Of a DNA stretch of 64,000 nt, positions 47,596 through 61,119 are shown one piece after another. The position numbers and the translations under genes are program-made. The DNA is from Parasedimentitalea marina (GTDB lineage Bacteria; Pseudomonadota; Alphaproteobacteria; Rhodobacterales; Rhodobacteraceae): contig NZ_CP033219.1 in the NCBI RefSeq assembly GCF_004006175.1, forward strand, positions 3,844,001 through 3,908,000, in the 5' to 3' direction. The notes beneath the pieces were generated by a model, which saw only the letters and a list, made by a program, of their open reading frames with translations, did no database searches and was not told the DNA's origin. Each line of letters begins with the position of its first letter. Within the stretch, counting starts at the first letter, position 1.

Positions 47596-48477
47596 AACTG
47601 CCACCACAGTACCTGCAAGGATCTCCAGCATCGCCGCCGCGCGCAGGGCACCCGGACCCTGCAATTGCAGCAGCGTGCCCTTTCGGAGAGTGACTGCTGC
47701 CACCGCAACAGCAACGGTAAGCAAGGCCGTGCCCAGCCCCATGGCAAAGGCCCCGGCAATCCCTGCCCATAGGATCCCCATACGCCAGGTCAAAAGCAAC
47801 AGGAACACGGCTCCGGTACAAGGCCGGACCGCCACGGCACCAACAATGGCCAGTGCATCCCGGAGTGTAGACATATTTGCTGCCTCCTCTGCTGTCGGTC
47901 CATGCCGGTGCCCGCAGGACGGGCAATTTTTGATATCATCGGCGCTAAGGCCTTCATGACTATGATCGTGGTGCGGCGTCGGCTGCCATTGAAACAACCG
48001 CCGAAGACCCCGTACCAGCAGCCACAGTCCCAATAGTGTTATCAACCCATAAGACAGCGGCGCCATTACATCGTCCGCAGCGCTGGTTAGCTGTTCCCTG
48101 CTCCAATCCAACAGGGTTAGCCCACCAACGACAAGCAAGACCGCCGTGGCCGCCTGCGCCAGAGATGCCACAACTGATACCCCGGCAAGCTTCAGTAATG
48201 GCACCGGTTTTCCCAGGCCATACCCTCCAATCACCAGCTTGCCATGCCCCGGACCAGCCGCATGAAAAAATCCATAGGAGAAACACAAGGCCAGCAGTGC
48301 CGCGAGGGCCCCCGGCTCTTTGGTGCGAAGCGCACGCAAACTCCTAGCCATGGCATTCTGCACATCACGTTGACCATCCGCTGCCCAGGCAAGGATAGTT
48401 TCGGAACCGCCAAAACCCCACATCCAGATCAAGGGGATCGCAACTGCTGCTACGACTAAGGGCACACCGCCACGCAT
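47563..48477 (-). CDS. Nickel/cobalt transporter (NicO/RcnA family)
   Basis: A NicO-family inner-membrane protein of 304 residues from the ATG at 48477, which lies two bases past the stop of the DUF1007 gene. Six to eight helices are visible. A cytoplasmic or periplasmic loop near residue 170 is rich in metal ligands ([18 protein letters not shown]). The signature [18 protein letters not shown] is characteristic. Members either take up or expel Ni or Co; the DUF1007 partner gene is a usual companion of this type. Confidence 0.9.
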   Translation of the reverse strand: MRGGVPLVVAAVAIPLIWMWGFGGSETILAWAADGQRDVQNAMARSLRALRTKEPGALAALLALCFSYGFFHAAGPGHGKLVIGGYGLGKPVPLLKLAGVSVVASLAQAATAVLLVVGGLTLLDWSREQLTSAADDVMAPLSYGLITLLGLWLLVRGLRRLFQWQPTPHHDHSHEGLSADDIKNCPSCGHRHGPTAEEAANMSTLRDALAIVGAVAVRPCTGAVFLLLLTWRMGILWAGIAGAFAMGLGTALLTVAVAVAAVTLRKGTLLQLQGPGALRAAAMLEILAGTVVAVLAGQILLRTL

Positions 48478-48479
48478 TA

Positions 48480-49115
48480 CTAATCTCCGCAACTGAGCCT
48501 CACTGTTTCGGCAAAAGCTTCGCCAACTTCAGGATAGGCCTCATTCGCCTGGTCAGCGGGCATAGAATACAGCAGCTCTTCCACTTTATCGTAGGCAGCA
48601 TTCAGATTTGGCGGGGTCGCTTCGCCGGTGCAGCCGCCAGTGACTTCAAAATCCAGGTTCAAAGTATATGCTGTATAGTAGGTGGGGTCATAGGCCTTGA
48701 AAACCACTCCGTCCGCCGCAACCGGTTCCACCAGCGTTCTACGGTGGCGCGTAGTGATGCGCCCGCCCGAAACGACCGTCTCCAAATGCTCCGCACCACT
48801 CAGCACCAGCGGCACCCCGTCCCTTATCAAATAACTGTCGCCGTCGTAGTCTTCGCTCCACTGCAAATCAAAACTTTGCAACTTCACCAGTTCTTCCGCC
48901 GTCAGCTCTCCGTCGTAATCCCCATCCAATCCCAGATCCTCAAAGATCAGCAGTGAATAGAACTCGTCATATGCCCAGGTGACCTCCACAGCCTCAAGCT
49001 GCCCGTCATCCATGACAAGCACTTTCAAGGCGGTGTCGACAAATATATGCGGATGCGCCTTCGCAGCACAGGGAGCCATTGTGATGGCAGCAAGGGCAAG
49101 ACTGTTCAGTTTCAT
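48480..49115 (-). CDS. DUF1007 family periplasmic protein
   Basis: From the ATG at 49115 the protein has 211 residues, with a signal peptide [20 protein letters not shown] directly followed by HPHIFVDT, the His-rich start typical of DUF1007. A longer frame exists upstream, but it lacks a signal peptide. The protein is exported and probably binds metal for the NicO transporter next to it. The function within the pair is not settled. Confidence 0.88.
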   Translation of the reverse strand: MKLNSLALAAITMAPCAAKAHPHIFVDTALKVLVMDDGQLEAVEVTWAYDEFYSLLIFEDLGLDGDYDGELTAEELVKLQSFDLQWSEDYDGDSYLIRDGVPLVLSGAEHLETVVSGGRITTRHRRTLVEPVAADGVVFKAYDPTYYTAYTLNLDFEVTGGCTGEATPPNLNAAYDKVEELLYSMPADQANEAYPEVGEAFAETVRLSCGD

Positions 49116-49412
49116 GCTGTGATCTGTAGGGTGCAGATCGTTTCTGGGCAAGCAATGACCACAATGGGCTGGAGCTTGCATGCATTGCACGCGGATCGAT
49201 TTCTGGATTTGGTTCACCTTGGTGGTCTTGATCAGGCCGCGACGGGGGAGTGACTGGAGGTTTCCACTGCAGGTCCTCTGACGGCATCCGCGCGGTGTTT
49301 TGTTGTTGGAGCCGACTGCCGTTGTTTTGTTGTCTGAGCTTTCAGTGGTTGGGTCCAAATGCAAACAGCCCCGCTGGAGCGGGGCGTAAGATGTGGTATC
49401 GTTGTTTTAAGT
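49116..49412. other. Intergenic region between DUF1007 and the tRNA remnant, with hairpin
   Basis: No gene is seen. A strong hairpin GCCCCGCT-GG-AGCGGGGC lies at 49368-49385; on the minus strand it is followed by TGTTTGC and is probably the end of the rRNA-tRNA transcript. No known metal riboswitch was recognised in front of the DUF1007 gene. Confidence 0.5.
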
Positions 49413-49466
49413 TGGTTGCGGGAGTAGGATTTGAACCTACGACCTTCAGGTTATGAGCCTGATGAG
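49413..49466 (-). pseudogene. Truncated tRNA-fMet (3' part only)
   Basis: On the minus strand this repeats the anticodon stem (CAGGCTCATAACCTG), variable loop, T arm, 3' acceptor strand and CCA of the intact initiator tRNA 68 bases upstream. Similarity stops sharply just before the anticodon stem; the D arm and 5' acceptor strand are missing. The T stem differs from the intact copy by two changes that preserve pairing (GTAGG/CCTAC against GCAGG/CCTGC). Confidence 0.85.
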
Positions 49467-49480
49467 GTGAGACCGTTAAT

Positions 49481-49503
49481 CAAACAGTCCGGGGGACTGT
49501 TTG
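49481..49503 (-). terminator. Hairpin just downstream of tRNA-fMet
   Basis: CAAACAGTCC-GGG-GGACTGTTTG is a perfect 10-bp stem placed between the intact and the truncated tRNA. It may end or process the rRNA-tRNA transcript. Confidence 0.65.
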
Positions 49504-49534
49504 TAGGTCGAACGGGCTGTTGCGATCTTGAATT

Positions 49535-49611
<77 letters not shown>

Positions 49612-49666
49612 ACAGGGTTTGTAACCGGTTATATTTAATATTTATCGTTGTTTGAGGATTTTTCTA

Positions 49667-49783
49667 GGTTTGGCGGTGCCCTACTCTCCCACACCTTAAG
49701 ATGCAGTACCATCGGCGCAACAGTGCTTAACTTCCGGGTTCGGGATGGGACCGGGTGTTTCACTTGCGCTATGACCACCAAAC
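49667..49783 (-). rRNA. rrf: 5S ribosomal RNA
   Basis: About 117 bases. The ends pair (GTTTGGTGG with CCGCCAAACC), and the conserved CCCATCCCGAACCCGGAAGTT-type core and GTGGGAGAGTAGG end are present. It lies between 23S and tRNA-fMet. Confidence 0.96.
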
Positions 49784-50009
49784 CGAGGAAAATCCTCGAT
49801 TTGAGAGATACACGCCGTGTTTGCATGGCAAATCACGGCGAGTGGGAGACAGTGTCTTTGCGAAGCAAAGGCGCGTTCCCACATCAACATGTTATTCAAG
49901 TCAGTTCGTCTGATACGTATTCGATTTCGTTTCGAATACGGTTGGAATGTATGCTTTGATTGTCGTTCACTTAAGTCTGACATAGTCAGTCTGTCTATTA
50001 CTGGATCAA

Positions 50010-52911
<2,902 letters not shown>

Positions 52912-53541
52912 GATCCAGAAATAGAAAGACTGGTTATTTGTCCTACCGCCTTGCGACCGCAGAACCAACCAATCGATCGAAGAACAGAAGCTGGTAAGAA
53001 ACTGTTCCCACATATCCCTGGGATCAAAAGCATACTTTCCCGCTCGCACCACGTATGATGCGAACAATTTGAACACGTCCCGTATGCAACCACTATCCGT
53101 GCGGGAAGCGGCTGAAGACGTGTTCGGGTTAGTTTACTTGACTTGGACAACACCGTCGTTTCAGGCTGGCATACTCATGGACGTCCGAGGAAACAGACGT
53201 ATTCACAAGCTCGCTTCACTTCCGAAGAAGATCAGCACCAATCTGAGGTCAATCCCTTACTCGGGCGACCAACAGTATTGTTGATTGTATCTCTCTAAAC
53301 GATGTCAATTCCCGGTACTTCCGAAGGAAGTGTCCGGAATGCGATGTAGCGTATTCTCGAAGAGAATGCGCGTTCGCACCGTCCGATTGGACGGAACAGA
53401 AGTTCTAAAACTGCTGTTCGATCTAATCGATACCTAATCCTGTGAGCCGCTCTCGGGACATCTTACTGCGTAAGATACCCTGCCGCTTGCCGCCAAGAGG
53501 AGGTGTTGTTCTTCTTCGTTTTGCCGAAGGCAAAGAAGAAG
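52912..53541 (-). other. Spacer between tRNA-Ile and 23S
   Basis: About 630 bases of internal transcribed spacer without a gene. It contains the distal arm of the 23S processing stalk and several short inverted repeats, for example near 53330-53400. Reading frames here are not coding. Confidence 0.8.
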
Positions 53542-53618
<77 letters not shown>

Positions 53619-53718
53619 AGCGGGTTTTGCATCGCAAAACCGCGTTGCCGACAGGCGATTTGCAAAGCAAATCTGCCGACAGGGCCGACCCGTGGTGGTT
53701 ATCACAAGGGCCAATGCT

Positions 53719-53794
53719 TGGTGGAGCCTAGGAGGATCGAACTCCTGACCTCCTGAATGCAAATCAGGCGCTCTCCCAGCTGAGCTAAGGCCCT
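53719..53794 (-). tRNA. tRNA-Ala (TGC)
   Basis: A 76-base cloverleaf with anticodon TGC in CCTGATTTGCATTCAGG and encoded CCA. The G3-U70 identity pair is present. The first base is A and faces C72, so the top of the acceptor stem is unpaired; the usual base here is G. It lies directly after 16S in transcript order, which is the reverse of the common Ile-Ala order. Confidence 0.94.
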
Positions 53795-53984
53795 TGCTGA
53801 ACCCTGAGATCAGGGCTCGGTTGTCTGAAGAGATATGAGGACGGCCTGGCTCTGCCTAAGATCTTGCGATCCCAGACTGAGACTTGCGTCTCTATGATCA
53901 TTCACCCATTTCGGGCGCCCCTTCGTGAGAAGAGGAGATCTGCTAAGTGTTTCATGAGATCAGCAAGCTGATCTGGCTAGAAAC

Positions 53985-55466
<1,482 letters not shown>

Positions 55467-56176
55467 AAAGCATCTTGCAATGCTATCCTTGACGTCGAAC
55501 CTCTGCACATATCGTCCCATTGTTCAAATGGGACAGTTTAACCGTTTGGTTGTGCTCAAGTTTCCAAAGAAACAAAAGCCGTCCAAACAGTGAAGCTGAC
55601 ACTGGTCATCGGTACCGCATTTACATACAATCCCTACCAGCGTTGATATATGCACAGGTTGATCCATCGAATGAACCAAACCGCCCACATATCTCTTCAG
55701 ATATATAAATTTTCAAAGAGCAAACAGACCAAAGGTCCTAGATCATTAGATCCCAGAGACAAAAATCAAACAGATGCGCCAATCTCTCAGCGCGCCCGCT
55801 TTAACCCTCTCCTCCATTCCCCGTCTCTCCGAAGCGTCCCAGTGTCTCTCCACCGCGTCCCCAACAACACCTCAGCGCCGCCGGTAAGGGGGGTTCTAGG
55901 GATATCACAACAAACCCGCAACCCATAAATCAACGAAAACTCACCTTTTTCACAAATCCAGCAATTTACGCATGAAAACATACTCTTAGATCAGATCATC
56001 GCCGAACTTGGTGGCGCTACCCCAAACAAATCCACCGCCAAAATTCTGAAACAAACAGAACTCCACCAGATCTTGTGGAATGGCACCGGGCAGACACTAA
56101 CAAACCCGGGAATCAATCCACCCCAACTCCAGTGACCAACAACCGTAATCGGAGACATAGGATAAGTAAGCACCGT
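55467..56176 (-). promoter_or_regulatory. rRNA operon promoter and leader
   Basis: No gene is seen in these 710 bases. On the minus strand a promoter is likely at 55893-55921: -35 TTGCGG, 17-base spacer, -10 TAGAAC, followed by a C-rich stretch. A boxA antitermination element TGCTCTTTGAAAA lies at 55710-55722, and a hairpin-prone leader follows. The msrQ end lies at the far side. Confidence 0.7.
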
Positions 56177-56797
56177 CTAGACGCCCTGGCGGCGAACCCG
56201 ACCAGAGGACGCAGCGCGACCCGTGGGCAGCCGAAGCAGCAACAAACCGACGATCAGAGCCAGATAGATCAGTGGTTCGATTTGAACCCCTTTGACCAAC
56301 AGGATGAAATGTACTGCGCCGAGCAGGCCGATGACATAGCTGGCCCTGTGCAGTTTTCGCCAAAGGGGCCCAAGTCTGCGGATCGACCAGTTGTTTGACG
56401 TTACAGCCAGTGGCAGCAACAGCAGGAAACCGGCCATGCCGATAGTAATATAGGGACGTTTGAGGATGTCCGCCCAAATCTGTCCGGGGATCTGCACGTC
56501 AAGCACCAGCCAGACCATCAAATGGCAGGTCACATATAAAAAACACAACAGCCCCACCGCGCGGCGGAATTTCAGCAGGTTGATCCCAGCAAACTTGCGC
56601 AACGGCGTGATCGCCAGACTAAATACCAGCAATTGCAGGGCCAGTTCACCATACTCGTGTTCCAGCGCTTTGATCGGCTCGACCCCTAAGCCGCCGGTCA
56701 GCCCCTGATAGAACAGCCAGGGAGCCGGCAGGGTTCCCACTATGTAGACGACCCAAGTCGGCAAATGGCGTAGCGACTGATTGAGCCGATCCCGCAT
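56177..56797 (-). CDS. msrQ: Protein-methionine-sulfoxide reductase heme-binding subunit MsrQ
   Basis: A 206-residue YedZ-type inner-membrane protein with six helices and heme-ligand histidines (YVTCHLMVWLV, LHRASYVIGLLGAVHF). It passes quinone-pool electrons to periplasmic MsrP. Its start shares one base with the msrP stop (TAATG), so translation is coupled. Confidence 0.93.
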   Translation of the reverse strand: MRDRLNQSLRHLPTWVVYIVGTLPAPWLFYQGLTGGLGVEPIKALEHEYGELALQLLVFSLAITPLRKFAGINLLKFRRAVGLLCFLYVTCHLMVWLVLDVQIPGQIWADILKRPYITIGMAGFLLLLPLAVTSNNWSIRRLGPLWRKLHRASYVIGLLGAVHFILLVKGVQIEPLIYLALIVGLLLLRLPTGRAASSGRVRRQGV

Positions 56798-57702
56798 TAA
56801 AAGGATTTCCTCAGGTCCATGCCTTCGTACATCGCGGCAACCTCGTCCTGGTAACCATTGAACATCAGGGTTGGCTGACGTTTGGCAAACAACCCGCCAC
56901 CGATTCGGCGCTCCGTCGCCTGGCTCCAGCGGGGGTGCGACACCTCGGGATTCACATTGCTGTAGAACCCATATTCACGGCCATTGGACATGTTCCAGCT
57001 GGTTGGCGGTTCTTCGTCGGTCAGAGTAATGCGAACAATCGCCTTGATTGACTTGAAGCCATATTTCCAGGGCACCACCAACCGCAGAGGCGCGCCGTTC
57101 TGGTTAGGGAGATCCTTGCCGAAGATACCCGTGGCCATCAGCGTCAGTGGGTTCATTGCCTCGTCCAGACGCAGACCTTCGCGGTAGGGCCAGTCCAGCA
57201 CACGGTAGGCAGTGCCAGGCATCTCTTCGGGGCGGTACAGGGTTTCAAAGGCGACGTATTTTGCACCGTCCTGCACGCCCGCCATAGCCAGCAGGTCTGA
57301 CAGCTCAAAGCCATTCCAGGGCACCACCATCGACCAGGCCTCGACGCAGCGGAAGCGGTAGATGCGCTCTTCGATGGTCATCTCGGACAGGATGTCCTTG
57401 AAATCATATTCGCCGGGGCGATCCACCAGACCATCGATGGTCACACTCCAGGGTGAGGTGGTCAGCACATGAGCATTGTCTGCCGGGTCACCCTTGCCGG
57501 TGCCAAACTCATAATAGTTGTTATAGCTGGTGACGTCCTCCCAGCTGTTGGGTTCCAGCGCGTCGTCTGCCTGCGCACGGCCAGCCATGGTGCTAAGCCC
57601 CAGTCCTGCCATGCCCGCCATGATTTGACGGCGGTTCAGAAATGCACCCCGAGGGGTGACATCAGCGTGGGTCAGGTCATTGGTCCAGCGGTAGGCCATC
57701 AA
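56797..57702 (-). CDS. msrP: Protein-methionine-sulfoxide reductase catalytic subunit MsrP
   Basis: MsrP repairs oxidised methionines of periplasmic proteins with a molybdopterin cofactor. The 301-residue protein has a Tat signal with [13 protein letters not shown] near residue 23 and mature start after AQA. The molybdenum ligand is Cys119 in [11 protein letters not shown]. It has normal family length and is followed by msrQ. The pair would protect the envelope from hypochlorite and other oxidants. Confidence 0.95.
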   Translation of the reverse strand: MMAYRWTNDLTHADVTPRGAFLNRRQIMAGMAGLGLSTMAGRAQADDALEPNSWEDVTSYNNYYEFGTGKGDPADNAHVLTTSPWSVTIDGLVDRPGEYDFKDILSEMTIEERIYRFRCVEAWSMVVPWNGFELSDLLAMAGVQDGAKYVAFETLYRPEEMPGTAYRVLDWPYREGLRLDEAMNPLTLMATGIFGKDLPNQNGAPLRLVVPWKYGFKSIKAIVRITLTDEEPPTSWNMSNGREYGFYSNVNPEVSHPRWSQATERRIGGGLFAKRQPTLMFNGYQDEVAAMYEGMDLRKSF

Positions 57703-57767
57703 AGGCTCCTTTAATCTCGTTTCGACAGAGATACGCGCTATGGCTTAAAGAACCAAAACATATCCTG

Positions 57768-59261
57768 TCACGTTTCGGCGACGGGACTGTAACTTGGCAT
57801 GATCTCGTTCATCGGGCGTGACTGCCCACCATCTTGCATGATGCGCACATGGCGGCGGCGGATTTGACGCGGTTCGGCCACCCCAACTGAATGGGCGATG
57901 ATCTCGACTTCGTGGCTGATCTCGCGGGCGTATTTGGCAACACGGATGTATTTATCCTCGACCACCAACCCTTTTTGGAACCGGCGATCATGGGTGGTGA
58001 TGCCGGTCGGGCAGGTGTTGCGATTACACTTGAGCGCCTGAATGCAGCCCAGCGCAAACATAAAGCCACGCGCCGAGGTGACAAAGTCAGCCCCCGCCGC
58101 CAGCGCCCAGGCCACGTCGCCGGGATTGACCAGCTTACCGGACGAGATCAGGCGGATGCGGTCCTTCAGCCCATATTCATCCCGCAGATTGGCCACCATG
58201 GGCAGCGCCTCGCGCACTGACATGCCGACCAGATCAATCAGGGGCATCGGCGCCGCGCCAGTGCCGCCCTCACCGCCATCAATGGTGATGAAATCGGGCG
58301 CCGCATCACTGCCACGGGTTTTGATACAGTCAAACAGCTCGCGCATCACCGCTTCGGAGCCGACAACGGTCTTGATCCCCACCGGCTTACCTGTCACCGC
58401 ACGGATATGGGTGATCATATCCAGCAGATCGCCAAAATTCTCCATTTCCGGGTGACGATTGGGCGAGAGGCTGGCTTGCCCCGCCGCAATGCCGCGAATG
58501 CCTGCAATCTCATCCGTTACCTTGGCAGCAGGCAGAATACCGCCCTTGCCCGGCTTGGCCCCCTGCGACAGCTTGAGTTCGAACATCCGCACCGCGTCAT
58601 GCGCGGCGACCTGCTTTAGCTTGTCGTCGTTTAGCCCACCGCGATCATTGCGCACACCGTATTTGGCGGTGCCGATCTGAAACACGATGTCACATCCGCC
58701 CTCCAGGTGAAACGGGCTTAGCCCGCCCTCACCCGTGTTCAGCCAAACGTCGGCCTGTTTGGCCCCCCGGCTTAACGCCTGTACGGCGGGTTTGGAAATG
58801 GCACCAAAGCTCATCCCTGAGATATTGAAGATCGAAGGCGCCAGATAGGGCGTGCGCGCGGTTGGGCCAATCTGCAGCGGCGCGGTTTTGGCGCTTTGGT
58901 CATCCAGTGGCGGAAACGGAGCATTCACGAAAATCGGTGTGCCGGGTACATTGGCGTTGCGGGTTGAACCAAAGGCCACCGTGTTGCCCTCGCCCGACGA
59001 GGCCCGCTTTACCCAATCGCGCTGTGCCCGGTTGAACGGCAGCTCTTCGCGGTCCATGGCAAAGAAGTACTGACGAAAGAATTCACCCAGTTCACTGAAC
59101 AGATGGCGAAAACGCCCAATTACCGGATAGTTGCGCCGGATGGCATCGCTGGTTTGAAACCGGTCCACCACAAACAATACCGCAACACCCACCGCAATTG
59201 CGCCCAGAATAAATACGAAACTCAGCGCCATGACCTCTATGACGTTTGCTGCAAAATCCAT
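57768..59261 (-). CDS. FMN-binding glutamate-synthase-family protein with N-terminal membrane anchor
   Basis: Starting at the ATG at 59261 (AGGAG eight bases upstream) gives 497 residues. Residues 8-32 form a membrane helix. The rest matches the FMN/[3Fe-4S] central domain of glutamate synthase: GEGGLSPFHLEGGCDIVFQIG, TIDGGEGGTGAAP, and the cluster cysteines in CIQALKCNRNTCPTGI. The glutaminase and FMN-linker halves are lacking. These stand-alone proteins occur widely but have no agreed reaction; an oxidoreductase facing the cytoplasm is likely. Confidence 0.88.
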   Translation of the reverse strand: MDFAANVIEVMALSFVFILGAIAVGVAVLFVVDRFQTSDAIRRNYPVIGRFRHLFSELGEFFRQYFFAMDREELPFNRAQRDWVKRASSGEGNTVAFGSTRNANVPGTPIFVNAPFPPLDDQSAKTAPLQIGPTARTPYLAPSIFNISGMSFGAISKPAVQALSRGAKQADVWLNTGEGGLSPFHLEGGCDIVFQIGTAKYGVRNDRGGLNDDKLKQVAAHDAVRMFELKLSQGAKPGKGGILPAAKVTDEIAGIRGIAAGQASLSPNRHPEMENFGDLLDMITHIRAVTGKPVGIKTVVGSEAVMRELFDCIKTRGSDAAPDFITIDGGEGGTGAAPMPLIDLVGMSVREALPMVANLRDEYGLKDRIRLISSGKLVNPGDVAWALAAGADFVTSARGFMFALGCIQALKCNRNTCPTGITTHDRRFQKGLVVEDKYIRVAKYAREISHEVEIIAHSVGVAEPRQIRRRHVRIMQDGGQSRPMNEIMPSYSPVAET

Positions 59262-59367
59262 GTAAAATCTCCTGACTAATACCTTTGGCGCGTCCTGGCC
59301 ACCGAACATGGACCTGATGTTGGGCGTGTTCGCCTGCCTGCACAAGTCTATGTTGCCTGAGGCGCGC

Positions 59368-60039
59368 TCAGATCCAGCGCCGGGCTTTGGCCAGCTGATG
59401 CAACCCGCAGACCAATATCACCCCAACACCCGAGACAGTCAGCAGCATCGTCCAGCTCAGCTCTTTCATCTGCGCCCCAAGATAGGCCATCAGCACGGTG
59501 AACGGCAGGATGCCCAGACCCGTGGTCCAGATAAAGGTCCACAAAGGCACCTTGGTCAGGCCGGCCGCGTAGTTGATCAGATTAAAGGCAATCACCGGAA
59601 TAAAGCGGCTGATCAACAGGGCAAGCACGCCCCTGTCTTGGGTCCAGTCACTCATCCGGCTGGCCTGTGACGGGGTCAGCCATCCGTGAACAACCTGCTG
59701 CCCCAGCCTGCGCGACAGCCCAAAAGCCGCCAAGGCCCCCAGCATGGCCCCCATCCAGATCAACAGGCTCCCCATCAGTGTGCCAAAGACCGCCCCGGCA
59801 CAAATCGCCAGAATTTCAGCCGGAAAGGGCACGAAACTATGCAGGATCATCAGGACGATCACCGCAACCGGAGCCCAGGCGCCGACCGCCCGCAACTGTT
59901 CCGCCAGGGCCTCGGGGGACAATGCATACTCACTGACAACAACGCCGATCGCGCCGCCGATGACCAATAACAAGGCGACGCCAGCAAACACAGTGCGACG
60001 TCGGCTAACCTGTTGCGAGTGATCTTTTGGCTGGGTCAT
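59368..60039 (-). CDS. TVP38/TMEM64 family membrane protein
   Basis: From the ATG at 60039 the protein has 223 residues with about six membrane helices. The VTT/SNARE-associated motif is seen in FVPFPAEILAICAGAVFG and SRFIPVIAFNLINYAAGLT. Relatives (DedA/TVP38) are linked with lipid scrambling and envelope homeostasis. No clear operon partner, though it lies just upstream of the glutamate-synthase-like gene on the same strand. Confidence 0.88.
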   Translation of the reverse strand: MTQPKDHSQQVSRRRTVFAGVALLLVIGGAIGVVVSEYALSPEALAEQLRAVGAWAPVAVIVLMILHSFVPFPAEILAICAGAVFGTLMGSLLIWMGAMLGALAAFGLSRRLGQQVVHGWLTPSQASRMSDWTQDRGVLALLISRFIPVIAFNLINYAAGLTKVPLWTFIWTTGLGILPFTVLMAYLGAQMKELSWTMLLTVSGVGVILVCGLHQLAKARRWI

Positions 60040-60534
60040 GTCGCTAGATATAGCCAGAAACGCCACGCTTACCACATGTTACAACTGGTGGGCTAACGAT
60101 ATGTGCTCTCTGGCGCAGACCACGGCGGCCATTTGGCCATTCGCAGCGGTCACGCCAAAGCGCCCGACTAAGCCGACGGCTCATCAGGGTGTGGCGGTTA
60201 ATGGCACTGTCTGTTGCTGACTGTGCTGATTATAAATGGCGACGTCGCCAAAACGGGTTTGGCCGGGGATTTTATCCCCCGTGCGTAGATGCATCCCAAT
60301 AGCGCCTCCGGTCAAACAAAGGCCCTGATCCTGTGCCGGGGGTGTCAGACCCAGCGGTAATCGCGATTGCCGGGAACAATGCTGGCGAAAGACGAAATCG
60401 CGGTGAACAGGGCGTGCGGCAGGGCGGCAACAACGGTCATGTTAACAGCCCCATTCCAAACAGCTTGCGTTGATTACAGCCTCTTCGCATGGTGCACTCA
60501 GCGCCTTGGGCACAGTGGCAATAAGCAGGACATC
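60040..60534. other. Intergenic region of about 500 bases, no gene recognised
   Basis: The frame of the next gene runs back into this region to 60367, but the leading part has no coding features. No strong terminator or regulator site was found. Confidence 0.5.
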
Positions 60535-61101
60535 ATGAAACAGCTGATCAGCTCTTTGATACTTTTAAGCACAGTGATACTCGGCGGCTGCGCTCAGGCG
60601 CCTGTGCCGCTGCACGACCCGGTTGCGGAGCTGACCCTGTCCATTGCCGCGCTTGGGCCTGACGTGGACCCGAATGAGGCCCGCCGCGCCGCCGAGATTT
60701 CATACAGCTATGCCAGCCAGTTGGCGCAGGATTATGGCGTCACCACCGCGCCGCTGGTGCACAACAGCAAGGTCAACGCCGGCATCAAGGACCGGGGGTT
60801 GTGTTATCACTATGCCGAAGACATGCAGGCACGGCTGGATCGCGAAAGGTTCAAAACCCTGGTAATGCTGCGCGCCATTGCCGAGCCCAAGGTTGTTTTT
60901 CTGATCGACCACAGCACCGCCGTGATCGCACCGCGCGCAGGGGATATATATGACGGTATCGTCCTGGACGCCTGGCGCGATGGCGGTGCGCTGTTCTGGT
61001 CCCCAACGGTTGAGGACACCCGGTATAACTGGGAACCCCGGATGCGGGTGCTGGAGCGAAAACGGGAGCTGCGGGTGGCTAGGGAGGCGGTTGCGGGGTG
61101 A
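60535..61101 (+). CDS. Hypothetical lipoprotein
   Basis: The 188-residue protein starts at the ATG at 60535 with a lipoprotein signal ending LGGC (MKQLISSLILLSTVILGGCA). The rest has no domain that I recognise. It contains a helical part with EARRAAEISYSYASQL, a cysteine in RGLCYHYAED, and a DHSTAVIAPRAGDIYDGI strand region. The mix suggests a small conserved periplasmic domain. It stands alone. No function is proposed. Confidence 0.8.
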   Translation: MKQLISSLILLSTVILGGCAQAPVPLHDPVAELTLSIAALGPDVDPNEARRAAEISYSYASQLAQDYGVTTAPLVHNSKVNAGIKDRGLCYHYAEDMQARLDRERFKTLVMLRAIAEPKVVFLIDHSTAVIAPRAGDIYDGIVLDAWRDGGALFWSPTVEDTRYNWEPRMRVLERKRELRVAREAVAG

Positions 61102-61119
61102 AACTGTTTTGAATTTCGG

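Noticed and set aside
49116..49412. Possible cobalamin or nickel riboswitch before the DUF1007-NicO pair
   Set aside because: No B12-box or NiCo-type core could be recognised in either strand.
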